Positions 22,101-33,600 of a DNA stretch of 64,000 bases are shown one piece after another. The stretch lies in contig OU612071.1 of assembly GCA_914767715.1 (NCBI GenBank), positions 4,154,001 through 4,218,000 of the forward strand. Direction: 5' to 3'. Within the stretch, counting starts at the first letter, position 1, and every line of letters begins with the position of its first letter. This DNA is from Membranipora membranacea (taxonomy: Eukaryota > Bryozoa > Gymnolaemata > Cheilostomatida > Membraniporidae). A model generated the notes under the pieces. That model was given only the letters and a program-made list of their open reading frames with translations. It was not told the origin of the DNA and made no database searches. Position numbers and translations under genes: made by a program.

Positions 22101-24802
22101 TCGGCTGAAAGTAAATCAATGTCAACATTTGTTATAAATTATAAATAATTTCTTGTGAAACCCCATTCATATTTGGTGATGACAAAAATAATTTCATGCA
22201 AGTTATAATTAAAAAGCCTACCCCACTAGTTGCCCGGGTCTGTACTGGTTATCAAGTAAAACAAAATACGAAGAATATCTTGTTGTTTAAACCCGTTCTC
22301 CGATGTTTCAAAAGGTTTGATGAAGCTGAATTGCCTGGTTTTCTGAAAGGTTGTATACTATTTCTTATTTTGTTTGTTTTTTTAATACCTCAGATAAATA
22401 ATCTAAGGCATACAAGCTTCTTTACTATGAATCAATTCATAATTGCAGATGATGCAAGAAAGTCCTTGTGTACCCAAACTGCAACAACCACACCAAAAAC
22501 AACACCAACAACGACAACACCAATAACAACCCCAACCACAATACCAACAACAACACCATCGACAACACCATTAACAACACCAATGACTACACAAATAACA
22601 GCGTCCCCAACAACAACACCGACAACAACCATGACAACTTCCCCAACACTACCGACGGCAACTCCTACAACTCCTACATCAGCAGCAACATCAACAACGA
22701 GGACACCAACAACAACCTCAATGCAATCCACTGCAACAACAGCTGCTACCACCACTTCATCAATACCAACGTCAACACCAACTTCTATAACAACATCGGA
22801 CATCGAACTAACCTCAACAATACAAACTACCACAGACCCAACCGCAACTAAAACAACGCCAACATCTAGAATAACACAATCGACCACACCAACTATAACG
22901 ACACATTCTCAATCAACACCATCATCAACAACAATAACAGAACCAAAAACAACAGCTGCACTCATGGTCTCAACAGTCCATCCAACAACCACACATTCAT
23001 CAGTATCAGAATCCACATCCACAGCGAGTAAGGACAACATTATACAAAGCACAATCAGAGGAACACTTCCCAAATCAACAACTGATGGAAGTGAGTTACA
23101 TCATATTTTACAGTTCTGTTCCTTCCTGTATATCACTAGGCTCATAGATTAATCAATTTATTTCCCATTTTATTTACAAACATACCACCAGATCGACGAT
23201 TCAAAATGGCATATACATCATCTTAGACATTGCATACATTTCTGATTCCCCAAAATATTAATTGTGATACACTCATTTTCAGATAAAGATGGCGGCCCGG
23301 CAAGACAATCCTCAGATGTTCCCTCATCTACAGTGATCATTGCAGCGTCTGTTTCTGCCACTCTCTATGTACTAGCATCAGTCTTCACTGTCGGCATCTG
23401 CATGATCGTGGTCAGAAACAGGAAGAGAGCTCTTCAGGTTTGATTTTCTCATTCATTGGTCTCTCATCAAATCTTTAGATTCGAAGGCAGTTTTTCCTCA
23501 ATCAAATATCATAGGGTCATGATGAATACTAAAAGTTCATCCGTGAATAAGCATTGAGGGAGAGTTACTAAGTAGGGTGTAGATGTGGTGCTTGACAGTA
23601 TACACATTATTAGTTTACCGGGATTTATAAAGCAAAGCTATAAACTAAAAAACAACGCTCACCAAAATATGGATGAAGGAAAATATTTGACCCCCTAAAA
23701 TCACATGGCGATCTATATGTGGTTAAACGTATTCATTATTTCTATTGAAATGGTCAGAAAACCCAGTAATGCTACAGTCGTCCACATGTAAAACTTGTAT
23801 AGAAGAGCTTGCTTGAGTAAAAAGTTGTTGATGGTCTTAATGGGCAACATAAAAGCTGCTTGATTTTTTTGCCAGATTCAACTACTGACACAGCTTCATT
23901 TAGGCCTACTGATAAAACCCCATACAAAATTGCCAATAATGTGAATTTTACAATTGTTTCATCGCGGACAAAACTACCATATGTCATCATGCGATTAAAG
24001 TGTACCCAAGTAGCGAGTTATAGCCTAAGGCTAAGCGAATTATTGCACATTAATCTGATAGCTTTAATTGGTGTAACTGATCTTGAAGGGGGTCTTTACA
24101 AATAAAGCAGAATCTTGGTAATGATCAATTAGAAGCTATCAGGTAATACTAAATGGGCTCATTATACAGTATTATAGTGCAATCTTTTATTTCACAACAG
24201 TCAAACCGGATTTTTTATCATTTTGTCTTACACCAGTTAGATACGTTGTCATCATGACGATTAATTTTAACAGCTACACATCACTGAAAATAGACACCTA
24301 TTCTATTTGTCTGGTGTTCACTTTTGTTAGATTGAATAAAAAGTAGAGGTAGTATCTCCCTGCTGCGAGGAAGCATCGGTAAAATTTATCCCACAATTTT
24401 CTCAAAACATAGCTGCATGGGCCCAAGAAAATGATTTACAGGCGAAATAGTCAAATTATTCAACTTAATGGGAGCAGACAACAATTGGACTGTGTGATAT
24501 GTTGGACTGTGTGATATGTTGGACTGTGTGATATGTTGGACTGTGTGATATGTTGACTTTTGTTATTAATTATTTAACCTTTATAATAATTACAGATAGA
24601 AGCTCGGAAGGCCTCTCTGGAGAGTACCCTCTCCGGCCGGTCAGCGAGATCAGGAGCTAACCCTACAGCCGTACCCCGAGGTTCTATCACTACTCTACCT
24701 AGAGCTTCTCCAGACCTTCCTCCACCTCCTCCTCCTGTCAGAGTATCACCAGATCAGTCTGTGAGTACTTCAGTCACTAGTACTGGTACTACTACTGCAT
24801 AG
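19115..24802 (+). CDS. Gene C (copy 1): type I membrane protein, lectin-like ectodomain, Thr-rich stalk
   Basis: Exons (+): 19115-19151, 19594-19730, 20497-20608, 21117-21248, 21865-22053, 22449-23090, 23283-23437, 24596-24802; 1611 nt, 536 residues, all phases agree. MGLRDLNQLAYLGLMIRISS begins a signal peptide ending near SVHG. Residues about 26-205 are Cys-rich and resemble a divergent C-type-lectin fold: CPEERGYF, NKCWKYHYPPGE, LCKEDD, a GNW word, then VMCSIKEC; no Ca-binding QPD/EPN motif is seen. About 205-415 is a Thr-rich, likely O-glycosylated stalk. The membrane span is VIIAASVSATLYVLASVFTV plus eight more residues, followed by RNRKR. The tail of about 76 residues has Ser/Arg-rich sequence and LPPPPPPVR, a possible SH3/EVH1/WW ligand. 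In the last exon a strong donor (TCT|GTGAGT at 24763) might instead splice onward. Confidence 0.75.
19801..20083 (+). repeat. 12-bp microsatellite (GATGATGATTAT)n, long allele
   Basis: About 23 units in the intron between gene C exons 2 and 3, with GTTGATGATGATGATG variants recurring as a higher-order pattern. Reading frames through it (Asp/Tyr, Met/Ile, His/Asn) are artefacts. Copy 2 has about 10 units. Confidence 0.95.
24485..24556 (+). repeat. 17-bp tandem repeat, 4 units, at the end of duplicated homology
   Basis: TTGGACTGTGTGATATG repeats four times just where copy 1 stops matching copy 2, in the last intron of gene C and about 40 bases before the final exon. Confidence 0.85.
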
Positions 24803-25118
24803 GGAGGTGACTACTTTACTGCTACCAAATACAAAATGTAATAAGCAGTGAGATAGTTTATAATTCTCTTGGTACTCTGAAGCCACTAGCCCTATCTAAG
24901 ATGAACATTTGTCCAAATAACTTCTTCCTGTATTATATACAAGGTGTATATCATGTGTAATCATCACCAATTACCCCCTTAGATCTAGCCGAAGTGCTTG
25001 GCTATGATACGATTGGCTGGTGGGTGGCAAAGAGAGACAATGGCAGGCCACACAGAGCACCCGTTGAGATATTATGGAAGTGAAACTGCATAACTTTCAG
25101 GAAAGAACCATCTTAACT

Positions 25119-25280
25119 AGCCTGATTGGACATGCTTTGTTCGGTTGGGGGAAGGGCAACGCTTGTCAACTCTTGCAAGCGAGCTTTTGTAAAGAGAGTT
25201 GTCCCCTCTTGAAATTGTAGAAAATTCTAGTAATCCTGGGATAAACTGGATCCAGGTTCCTTCCCCCCTCAAGACAGGCT
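25119..25280. mobile_element. AAGCTT foldback MITE inserted in another repeat
   Basis: Starts AGCCTG and ends CAGGCT with TA at each end, suggesting a TA target duplication. Internal words GCTTTGTTCGG, AACGCTTGTCAACTC and GAGTTGTCCCCTCTTG are shared with 26929-27228 and 5948-6106. It splits a CCAAT-type repeat whose halves lie at about 24990-25118 and 25281-25390. Confidence 0.55.
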
Positions 25281-26928
25281 ACATCTGACCTTGCATAGGC
25301 TCCCCCCAACCCACTAGCCAATCAGAGCCATGCATATTTGCTGCTTGCACCATGTTTATTGGAATAAGTGAGGTAATACTGGAGACAGATGGTTTGTTAG
25401 TACTAGCTTTGTTTAACGCCTGATGGCCTATGATATCAAACTAATGCTGATGAGGTTTTTGCAGGATAGCTTTATGTAGAAGACAAATCTGCTATGAAGT
25501 TAATAATAATTGTTCTTTGCTATATACCAGTACAGAATACAATGTAAAAACTTCTGCTCTACTTTTCTTGTAATTTTGAAACAAATGCACGGATCATTTA
25601 AAACTATATTGCAGATTTTGAAAGTGTAAAGCTTCCTTTGTTGTATCTTTAGCATTAAGCATGATTGAAGGCTGACACAAGGGTACAAACAACCAACTTT
25701 ATGTGACTTTTCCTAAAGCTCCAAAATTGGAGCTGCCCGCTGTTTATTTCCTTGTAATATATATGAATAAATATTCAAGATAATTCTCTCAACTCTGATT
25801 GATGCTGGTTGAACTCCTGTGCAGCTGCTGTGGCAATTACATGGACCGAGATGCTGGCTATGATCACATCGTAACATGTCCAAGGATAATACTACTATAA
25901 AACGCATATGCCCACTCTCACTGTATTATTCAGTGTAGTTGGGTTATGTAACCCAAAAGTGGTGCCTAGTTAGTGTTAACATAATTGTCAATACCTGACA
26001 ATGCATAATTTGTTGGTTCGGATGATTGATGTTTGACACATAATGATTGATAGGGTGATTAGCAAGACACTATCTTGATCGACCATGCATTTGTTATCAT
26101 TTTTATGTACAGTGTCAGGTCATTGTTTACATTTTTGATTGGGCCAACTTACTTGGGATTCCTAAGATTTTACACAAACATAACACACAGGACACACAAC
26201 TCTTATGGACAAATTATTTTATTGTTTATTCCAATGCATACAGGCCATAATATGTGTATACCTATAGTTGACCAGAATTTTGTTAGAGGAGAGTTTATGC
26301 TGTGAGATTACAAGCTCTTGGAGCTAACAGCCAGCAGAGTGCGTCGTTTGAACCGAATTGAAAAACACTCTAAATGCTTCGACCTATTGAATAATATTCT
26401 AACTATTGAAAAATAATTTGAGTTTTGAAGATATGTTCGACATTTTTTAAATAATTAAAACCACTCATTGAATTGTTGTAATTGGGAAAATGTTTTAACC
26501 AATTAAATTACTCTGTGATCTACAAAAAGTTACATCTTTGATCCATAATATGTCTCGCCCGGCGACATGAGAAAGGGGGAAAGCAAAAGGGGGCAGTTTT
26601 TTAACGGACCCCCAGGAGCACATCAGCCAGTCAGTTGAAATTGATCACGTATTTTTTGGACTGGAAAAAATCTATTCTTTTTCGACACTGCTGTGCACAG
26701 GACTATTCACAAAAAAGAAGTCCGATTATGATGTCAACAAGGCATCACAAATATGAGTCAATGATTGAATGAGTTTACACCTAATGTATCAAACTTCATG
26801 TCAAAAACAAAGTATTCGAAAATATGAGTAAATAAACGATACACGTTGTATGTAGTTGTCCTCTTACTTAACAAGAAGGGGTAACTCCATACGATATGAA
26901 AATGAGCAATAACGAGTAGAAGAGGGGT

Positions 26929-27228
26929 GCCTGTTCCTGCTTGGGTATTCGGCCTCTTATGGACGAGCTGTCGAAAAGCTGAGTTGTCCCCTCTTTAGAT
27001 TGGGTAGAAAACATAATTCAGTTCGGCGCGATTTGGATGAGCTCTCTCCCCAATTTACTGAGAGGCCAACTCTGATATATCCTGAAATCTCAGGAATTCT
27101 TATCTCAGTATTTAATGGAGATTTCTACCTGATTCCAAGAGGGGACAACTCAGCTTATTAGAAGCTTGCTTGCAAGAGGTGACAAGCTTTGGCCGCCCCT
27201 TCCCAAAAAAAGCTTGTCAAGACAGGCT
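26929..27228. mobile_element. AAGCTT foldback MITE, about 300 bp
   Basis: Long inverted arms: AAAAGCTGAGTTGTCCCCTC (about 26974) against GAGGGGACAACTCAGCTT (about 27138), with ends GCCTG and CAGGC. It contains GACAAGCTTTGG and AAGCTTGTCAAGACAGGC. No ORF. Confidence 0.6.
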
Positions 27229-27514
27229 AAGTTTGTGAATGACACACTTCTCACAATTATCAAACAGTATTCGGATGATAGCAGTGACATGTTTACTTAC
27301 GGCTCATATCAGATGTTTAGAGCACACAGCCTGTTTAGAGTCATTAATATTCAGAATTTGATAACACATGTTATGTATCATTGTCCGATTCGCCGACTTA
27401 AAATTAATATCATTGATAAGATATCCTTATGTCAACAGTATTCAGTACCAAGCATTGAGTGGTTTATACGGCTCTCTTATCGGAGGATTGACGTAAACGA
27501 AAGTTACCAGATCA

Positions 27515-27520
27515 TATAAA
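27515..27520 (+). promoter_or_regulatory. Possible TATA box of gene A
   Basis: TATAAA lies 109 bases before the proposed ATG at 27629. It is the only clear TATA-like element close upstream of the proposed first exon; in AT-rich DNA this is weak evidence and no start site can be seen. Confidence 0.25.
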
Positions 27521-27628
27521 ATTGAACAAAGCTGCATTACTTTACTCGCTTGCTGTGCGGTGACTTGATAACACTGGGGCTAACATTTTCATGTACTTCT
27601 AGAGCGAAATTCAGTAGGCTTCATAACT

Positions 27629-30600
27629 ATGTACCTGAGACTAGCAGTTTCATTTGTAAGTATACTAAAAAAAATGCTACGGTTTGTGCTCCTGCTCCTT
27701 CTTTGGAAATAGTACCACAATCAGGACAATCAGGGCAAATATATGTTGAAAATCACTTTCTAACCATCGATACGGTGATGATACCAAGAGAATAATCGTA
27801 TTAGTATCGTAAACTTGTATAAAGTTAGGCGACGTTGATATGGGTACTCTTGAACCTACGCAGCATAGGAAAAAGGATCTGAAATGGGTGTACCTTGAAA
27901 CTGCCCAAAATAGGAGAAAAATGATTTTGGATTCAGAATCTGTGCCGCTGAATTAACATAGTTTAAATGTGGTTTACAAAATAAGCCAATTTCAGATGCT
28001 TTGTCCTATGCCGGGACCAGTGTGGGCTGAAGAGAACCTATATTGCATGAGGACAACTACAAACAGAGGCTTAAATTGGAGCTCAGAAAATTGTCTATTG
28101 AAGTAAATATCAACGCTATCGTGATTACAGGTTGTATGGTGTGTGAATCTGAAGTATGGCTGGTGTATGGATCAGGATACTCAGTTGTTAGTTGATCGGT
28201 GAGTAAATGTGTGTTCATCTTAGCTTAAAAGGCAACAAGGGTTTCAAAGAACTTCTCATTGATTAATAGCATATTGCACCTTTTGCATAGGTAAAAAGAC
28301 AAAATCTAATTCGATGATTATTCAGCCAGAATCATTGTGAAACATTTCATCCACTAGGTACTCAAACTCAGCTAAAATAGAATTCCACAGAGCAGTTTCC
28401 TGCTCCTGTTATTATTTAGCCTGTGCTCTATCATTATTACAGTGATGTCTTGGAATCTCCCCTAAGCTGAAGTGTTACCCAACTTAGAGTCAGCAACTAC
28501 ATTGAGTTTTGCACTGTGTCATGCGCAAAGCTGATGGTGTCTAGCACATTCTTTACTGCCCGTTTATAAATCGCTGCAAAACTTTGGTTGCCATTTAAAA
28601 AAAATATATCCATCAGCTGTGGCGACAATAAGTAGGAGCCACTGTTTTGGCTCGAAAATCATACTGTTTTTTCGACATCATGTTAATCCTTGGGTTATGT
28701 GATACTAAACATACTACTGGTTTAAACTGCCTGAATTTAATATAATTTTATATAAAATTTGTTTAGTCAATTATTTGTTTAGGTAGTCTGGTAGAGTAGC
28801 TTCTGATTTCAAGTTGAAGGCATTTTCATATTGGTATTATATGGTACAACTTGACATGAAATGACTCATTTCAAGATGGATTGCTTATGCAGTACAAACA
28901 TATACTAGTTTGATGAGTTGTCAAGTTTACTATAAACCCACTATGTTTACAATTGTCATATTAACAGATTGGAGAGATCTACGGCTACAGACTTTACCAC
29001 CACTCCCCACCATGTTTTTCACATGGAAATGGATCTGCTCACACCAGGCTCGGTCATCTATACCTACAGATTCTCACTAAAAACTAGTGATGGTACAAAC
29101 TCCAACATCATCGCCGGAAATGTTACTGAGAATGGTTACAGAGAGGAGAGTGGGACCGAGGCTCTTTTCGGGCAAATCACTGGATTCACACAGATCACAC
29201 ATAAGCGTGTCGTTGTAGCTGACGAAAATAATCGATGTTTAAGAGTGATTGACCGTCAAACAGGGAGCACTTCAGTGCTAAGCGGACAGTGTCTGTCTCC
29301 TGGATATTTAGATGGTTTTCCTGGACAGTTCTATACTCCCTGGTTTGTAATAAGAGACAAACAAGATGAGAGTAGGCTTCTCGTAACTGATTACAATAAC
29401 CAAGCTGTAAGGTCTGTAGATATAAATACAGGGGCTGTTGGTACTTTTGTCAAGTCTGCTGCTCTCCAGCATCTCAGACTCCTGACACAAGATGAGAATG
29501 GAGATTTGTATGTGATAGTGGATTATAGTGCTCTGTACCGTATCACATACAAAGAGAAGAACATCAAACTTGTATCAGGCTCAACGAGATACAGAGGCAT
29601 TAGAGACAGCTCTCTGCTAGACTCTCTTTTCTACTACCCAGCTGGCCTTGTATTTATTGGACATAATACCTTACTTGTGGCTGACGACGACAATAATAAG
29701 ATCCGACTTGTAGACATGAACACAGACACGGTATCTACACTGGATCTCTGCTCAGGATGTATGAAAGGTCCCTATTGTCTCCTTACCACTTCTAACTCAC
29801 TCTATGTTGGACAAGATCAGGAAATCAAGCAGTTCAGATGTGAGTATACATCAAAAATATGTTTGAATTGTTAAGTTGAATATATAAGTAGGTGTATGCT
29901 TGGGACTTCTAACACATTTTTGCTCAATAAAAGGATAGATCTGAAATAAGACAACACCAAATGATATATTTGTGAGTCAGAGCCGCACCGTTGGGGATCC
30001 TTGATACCTCTTCATGTGACTGACCTTGGAAAAATTAAAGGTGCAGTCTCTAGTAGATTAATTAATCAGATTATTCCTATGAATATATATATATTTGTGC
30101 GTGCATGTGTGCATGCTTGTGTGCACGCATATGTGAGCGTGGGTGTGTCTTTTAAGTGTTTCAAATTACATCAACGATATTAATATTTTAGATCCCAAAC
30201 TTACAACCGCACCGACCACTACCGCACCGACCACTACCGCACCGACCACTACCGCACCGACCACTACCACACCGACCACTACCGCACCGACCACTACCGC
30301 ACCGACCACTACTGCACCGACCACTACCGCACCAACCACTACCGCACCGACCACTACCGCACCGACCACTACCGCACCGACCACTACCACACCGACCACT
30401 ACCGCACCGACCACTACTGCACCGACCACTACCGCACCGACCACTACCGCACCAACCACTACTGCACCGACCACAACTTCAAAGAGAATTACCACCAGAG
30501 CACTTTGTCAGGACAGAAACAAGACATTCTATGTGACATCTGACAAAGAGAGAGCATTGGTCAATATAACTAAAAATGTACAGACTGGTTTTGCTGTTGG

Positions 30601-33600
30601 CAGTCATGTGATTTATAAAGACAACTGTACTGTGAATATTATAGTCCTAAACAAAGGTGAGTAAAAATACAAAAGGTTAGACTAACTTATTTTGATATCC
30701 ATACTCTAGGCACAGACTTGATATGACCATCAATGTCATAGCTGCGACACATCCACCAGAGCTCAAACTCCAAACTTAATTAAAGCATTTATCTTGCCTG
30801 GTCATTCACATTAAAACTCACCACATACAACTTCAAGCCAACAATATAATATTGTCTAGCACTGTGAAAGCATGTACTATAGTAAAACAATAGTGTATTT
30901 AATTTTTTTACAGCTAGGGTTTATCAAACAGTAACGGGATGCTGGCAAGATAATGATAAATGGGTCAAAAGTTAAAGGATTTAGTTACATATATATACTT
31001 TTATTGTCATCCTACATCATCTTTTCTGTTCATATATATAGTTCTGTTCATTCTGTTAATTTCTGCTTTTGACATTATATTCAACCCCATAGTTCCCCGC
31101 TTGCCTTATGCCTGCCTGGCAGCATTAAATTTCATCAGATTATTGTCGGATGGACGATAAAAATTTTCTTTATTTGTAGCCAGAACCACCACCCCAAAAA
31201 CTGTAACAACAACAACTCCTGCATCGACAACCGCCACTAGACCGCCTTGTCGGGACAAGAACATGAGTTTCTATGTAAAATCTAATGAGGGGAGAGCATT
31301 GGTGGATACAACTCACAACCAGCAGATAAGATTGGCAGTCGGCAGTCATGAGATTTACAGGGACAACTGTACCATCAGTATAACAGTCATAAATAACGGT
31401 GAGATTTAGTACGAAAATATTATCAGCATTATGAATATCCTTTAAATATAGTTTCAAAGCTACTCTTTGTCATACTTTGTAGTAATTTAAACCTTTGACC
31501 CTGTCATCTAGTACCGTTACACTTGGTACACAAGCACCAGGATCCCACTTCATCTCTAAATGGTAAATAATTTTTGCTTGATTAATATCAATATCGTGAT
31601 ATCAGCTCAGCTTAAAAGTCTCTTATTGCGTGTAGCCACCACCTTTCGTGACTTTTCTGTCTAATTTGATAATATTGATCGTTTGACTTCACCAGCTATC
31701 TGCTTATATCACATACCTGCTATTTGTTTCACTGTAATACATTAACAACTATGACTGCTTTGTCAGGTGCATCCTCTGTGATGGAAGTGTGTCCAGAAGT
31801 AATCAGAGGTGTTATCTCAGCTTCCACCGGGTTATCAGCACTGGATTTAAGACTACAGGGCACTACTCATACACTAGAACTACCTGTAGGGGTCTACAAC
31901 TATCGCATAAATGGGAAAACTACCAACTGTTCTCTCAAAGTGGAAATTAAAGGTCATTTCAATTTATGGTAGTCTTTAATTTGCATACACCATATTCCAA
32001 GGTAGTGCTATTTATTGTTAACAATTACAAATATAAACTTCAAATGCCTCTTTATATTACCGATATCTATACTCTTCACTGCATTAACCATGAGTCATGA
32101 ATATTGTAGATTATTTGTTGGTGAGAGAAGTCGATCTGGTTGCTAGGTATGATAATATAAAATGTTCAGTACTGACTGAAAAGGTTGCTCTGACCACTAT
32201 CACAAACCTCGCTAATGGTTATGTCAACCAGATAAGAGAAATATGTCAACACGGCAAGTGGTTTACTTCACAAAGTTTCGCTATCTAATATTAAGATAAT
32301 ATAATATTCCTCGATATGCTTACCCAATATTCGATGGAAATCTCAATTTTAGACAGAATAATCTGAGACAGGGCATAACATTAGTTCATTCCTATCTTTC
32401 CAGGCTATGAGTACACAATTTAATGTTTCTTAGATAAATTAGCTCAAAGCGATATTATGTAGGCTGAGAACTATCTTAGGTCGTCCTAGGTTTGAGGCTA
32501 AGTAGAATTATTGCTGAAATAGAGTGCTGCAACTGTGGGGCGTAATAGTGCCAAAGAAATACCTATAAAGGTAATCAAAGGTTTTGAAACGGGCAACCAA
32601 AACATGTAAAACCCATTTTCTAATTACATTCATGAAAATATATTCCTTGAATAGCTATATTATGTCACAAAATGCCAAAGACATATTTAGGTCTGAGCAG
32701 TGTATTACTTGCGAGCGTGTAACCTTGTGTTATACATGATGATTGAATCTCACACTGAAAGACAACCTTCAAAACCTAAAACTTTTCCTGTATGACTGCA
32801 CCTGCTCAAAGGGTATATACTCAGGACTCGGATAATGTTCTGACTGAAATTGTGGCATATTCCTTCTATTTCAAGCTGTTTTTGTGGTCATGATACAGTA
32901 CAAGGATTGAATTGAAAGTAGGTTAACATAGATTTTGAGGCATTGATTTATCAGAATCCAGAATTTTATCGAATTACATAATGTAGTGATATATGTAATA
33001 GTAGTAAATAGCGGGCATCAACCCATTAACTTTTGGGGATGGTGACACGGCGCAATTGCTATTCACTGCAAGGCGATTAGTGCCGCAAGAGTTGTGGGTT
33101 CGAATCCATTAAGGGGACCTATTAATGTTGATTGTTCCAGCCCCAGCACCATCGGGTGTATTCCTCTTCTGTGTAATTGTTTTCTGGCTGACCCGTGGAA
33201 AGACATGTGACAGCATGGGAAAGCATGCGGACAAGCTGAAAAGACAGCTTAAAACTCAGTACAAGGGGTCCCAGGAATGGGCCATGTAAGGCAAACAACT
33301 TTTACACGTATGCTGTGTTGCATAGGGTGGCAATGGTGGAGTGGAATGAGCTATGGGACAAGAGAACACAACTCTCAGTAGTGAAAAACGGGCATGCTAA
33401 TTAACGCCATCAGGCCATTCTTTTGTGGGGATGGTGAAATTGCACAATCAGTTAGCGCTTGCTTTTCACTGCCAGGCGAATTGTGCCGCAAGAGTTGTGT
33501 GTTTCATCTCCAGCACCCTCGGGTGTATACCTTTTCAATGTCAAGAAGCATTTGAAACCTCTATTTACATGTAATGTAGTCTCCATACCCCGATAGCCAC

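Larger units (their letters stand above)
1..24485 (+). repeat. Tandem segmental duplication, copy 1
   Basis: The sequence from the first base aligns base for base with 30936 onward in the same orientation (offset 30935, later shifted by indels) and stops aligning near 24485, where a 17-bp tandem repeat begins. The true left edge lies outside the window or at base 1. Large differences from copy 2 are: 7445 bp missing here and replaced by 97 bp (11017-11113); about 235 bp kept here only (about 11565-11800); about 570 bp (about 12474-13045), about 300 bp (about 13170-13470) and about 1.06 kb (about 17495-18556) present only here. It contains the 3' exons of gene A, a retrotransposon, a broken gene B and gene C up to its membrane-span exon. 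Confidence 0.95.
24803..27628. other. Between genes C and A: repeats, no exon supported
   Basis: Contains a CCAAT-type repeat (about 24990-25390) interrupted by an AAGCTT foldback element (25119-25280), a large foldback element (26929-27228) and otherwise AT-rich sequence. Open stretches such as 27166-27519 begin inside the repeat and lack splice support. Confidence 0.5.

Noticed and set aside
22432-22887. Minus-strand Val-rich open frame and a plus-strand Asn/Thr-rich frame
   Set aside because: Shadows of the Thr-rich stalk exon of gene C; the same occurs at 61533-62012 and at 30166-30495 for gene A.
27166-27519. 117-codon open stretch upstream of gene A
   Set aside because: Begins inside a foldback MITE and shows no domain or splice sites.
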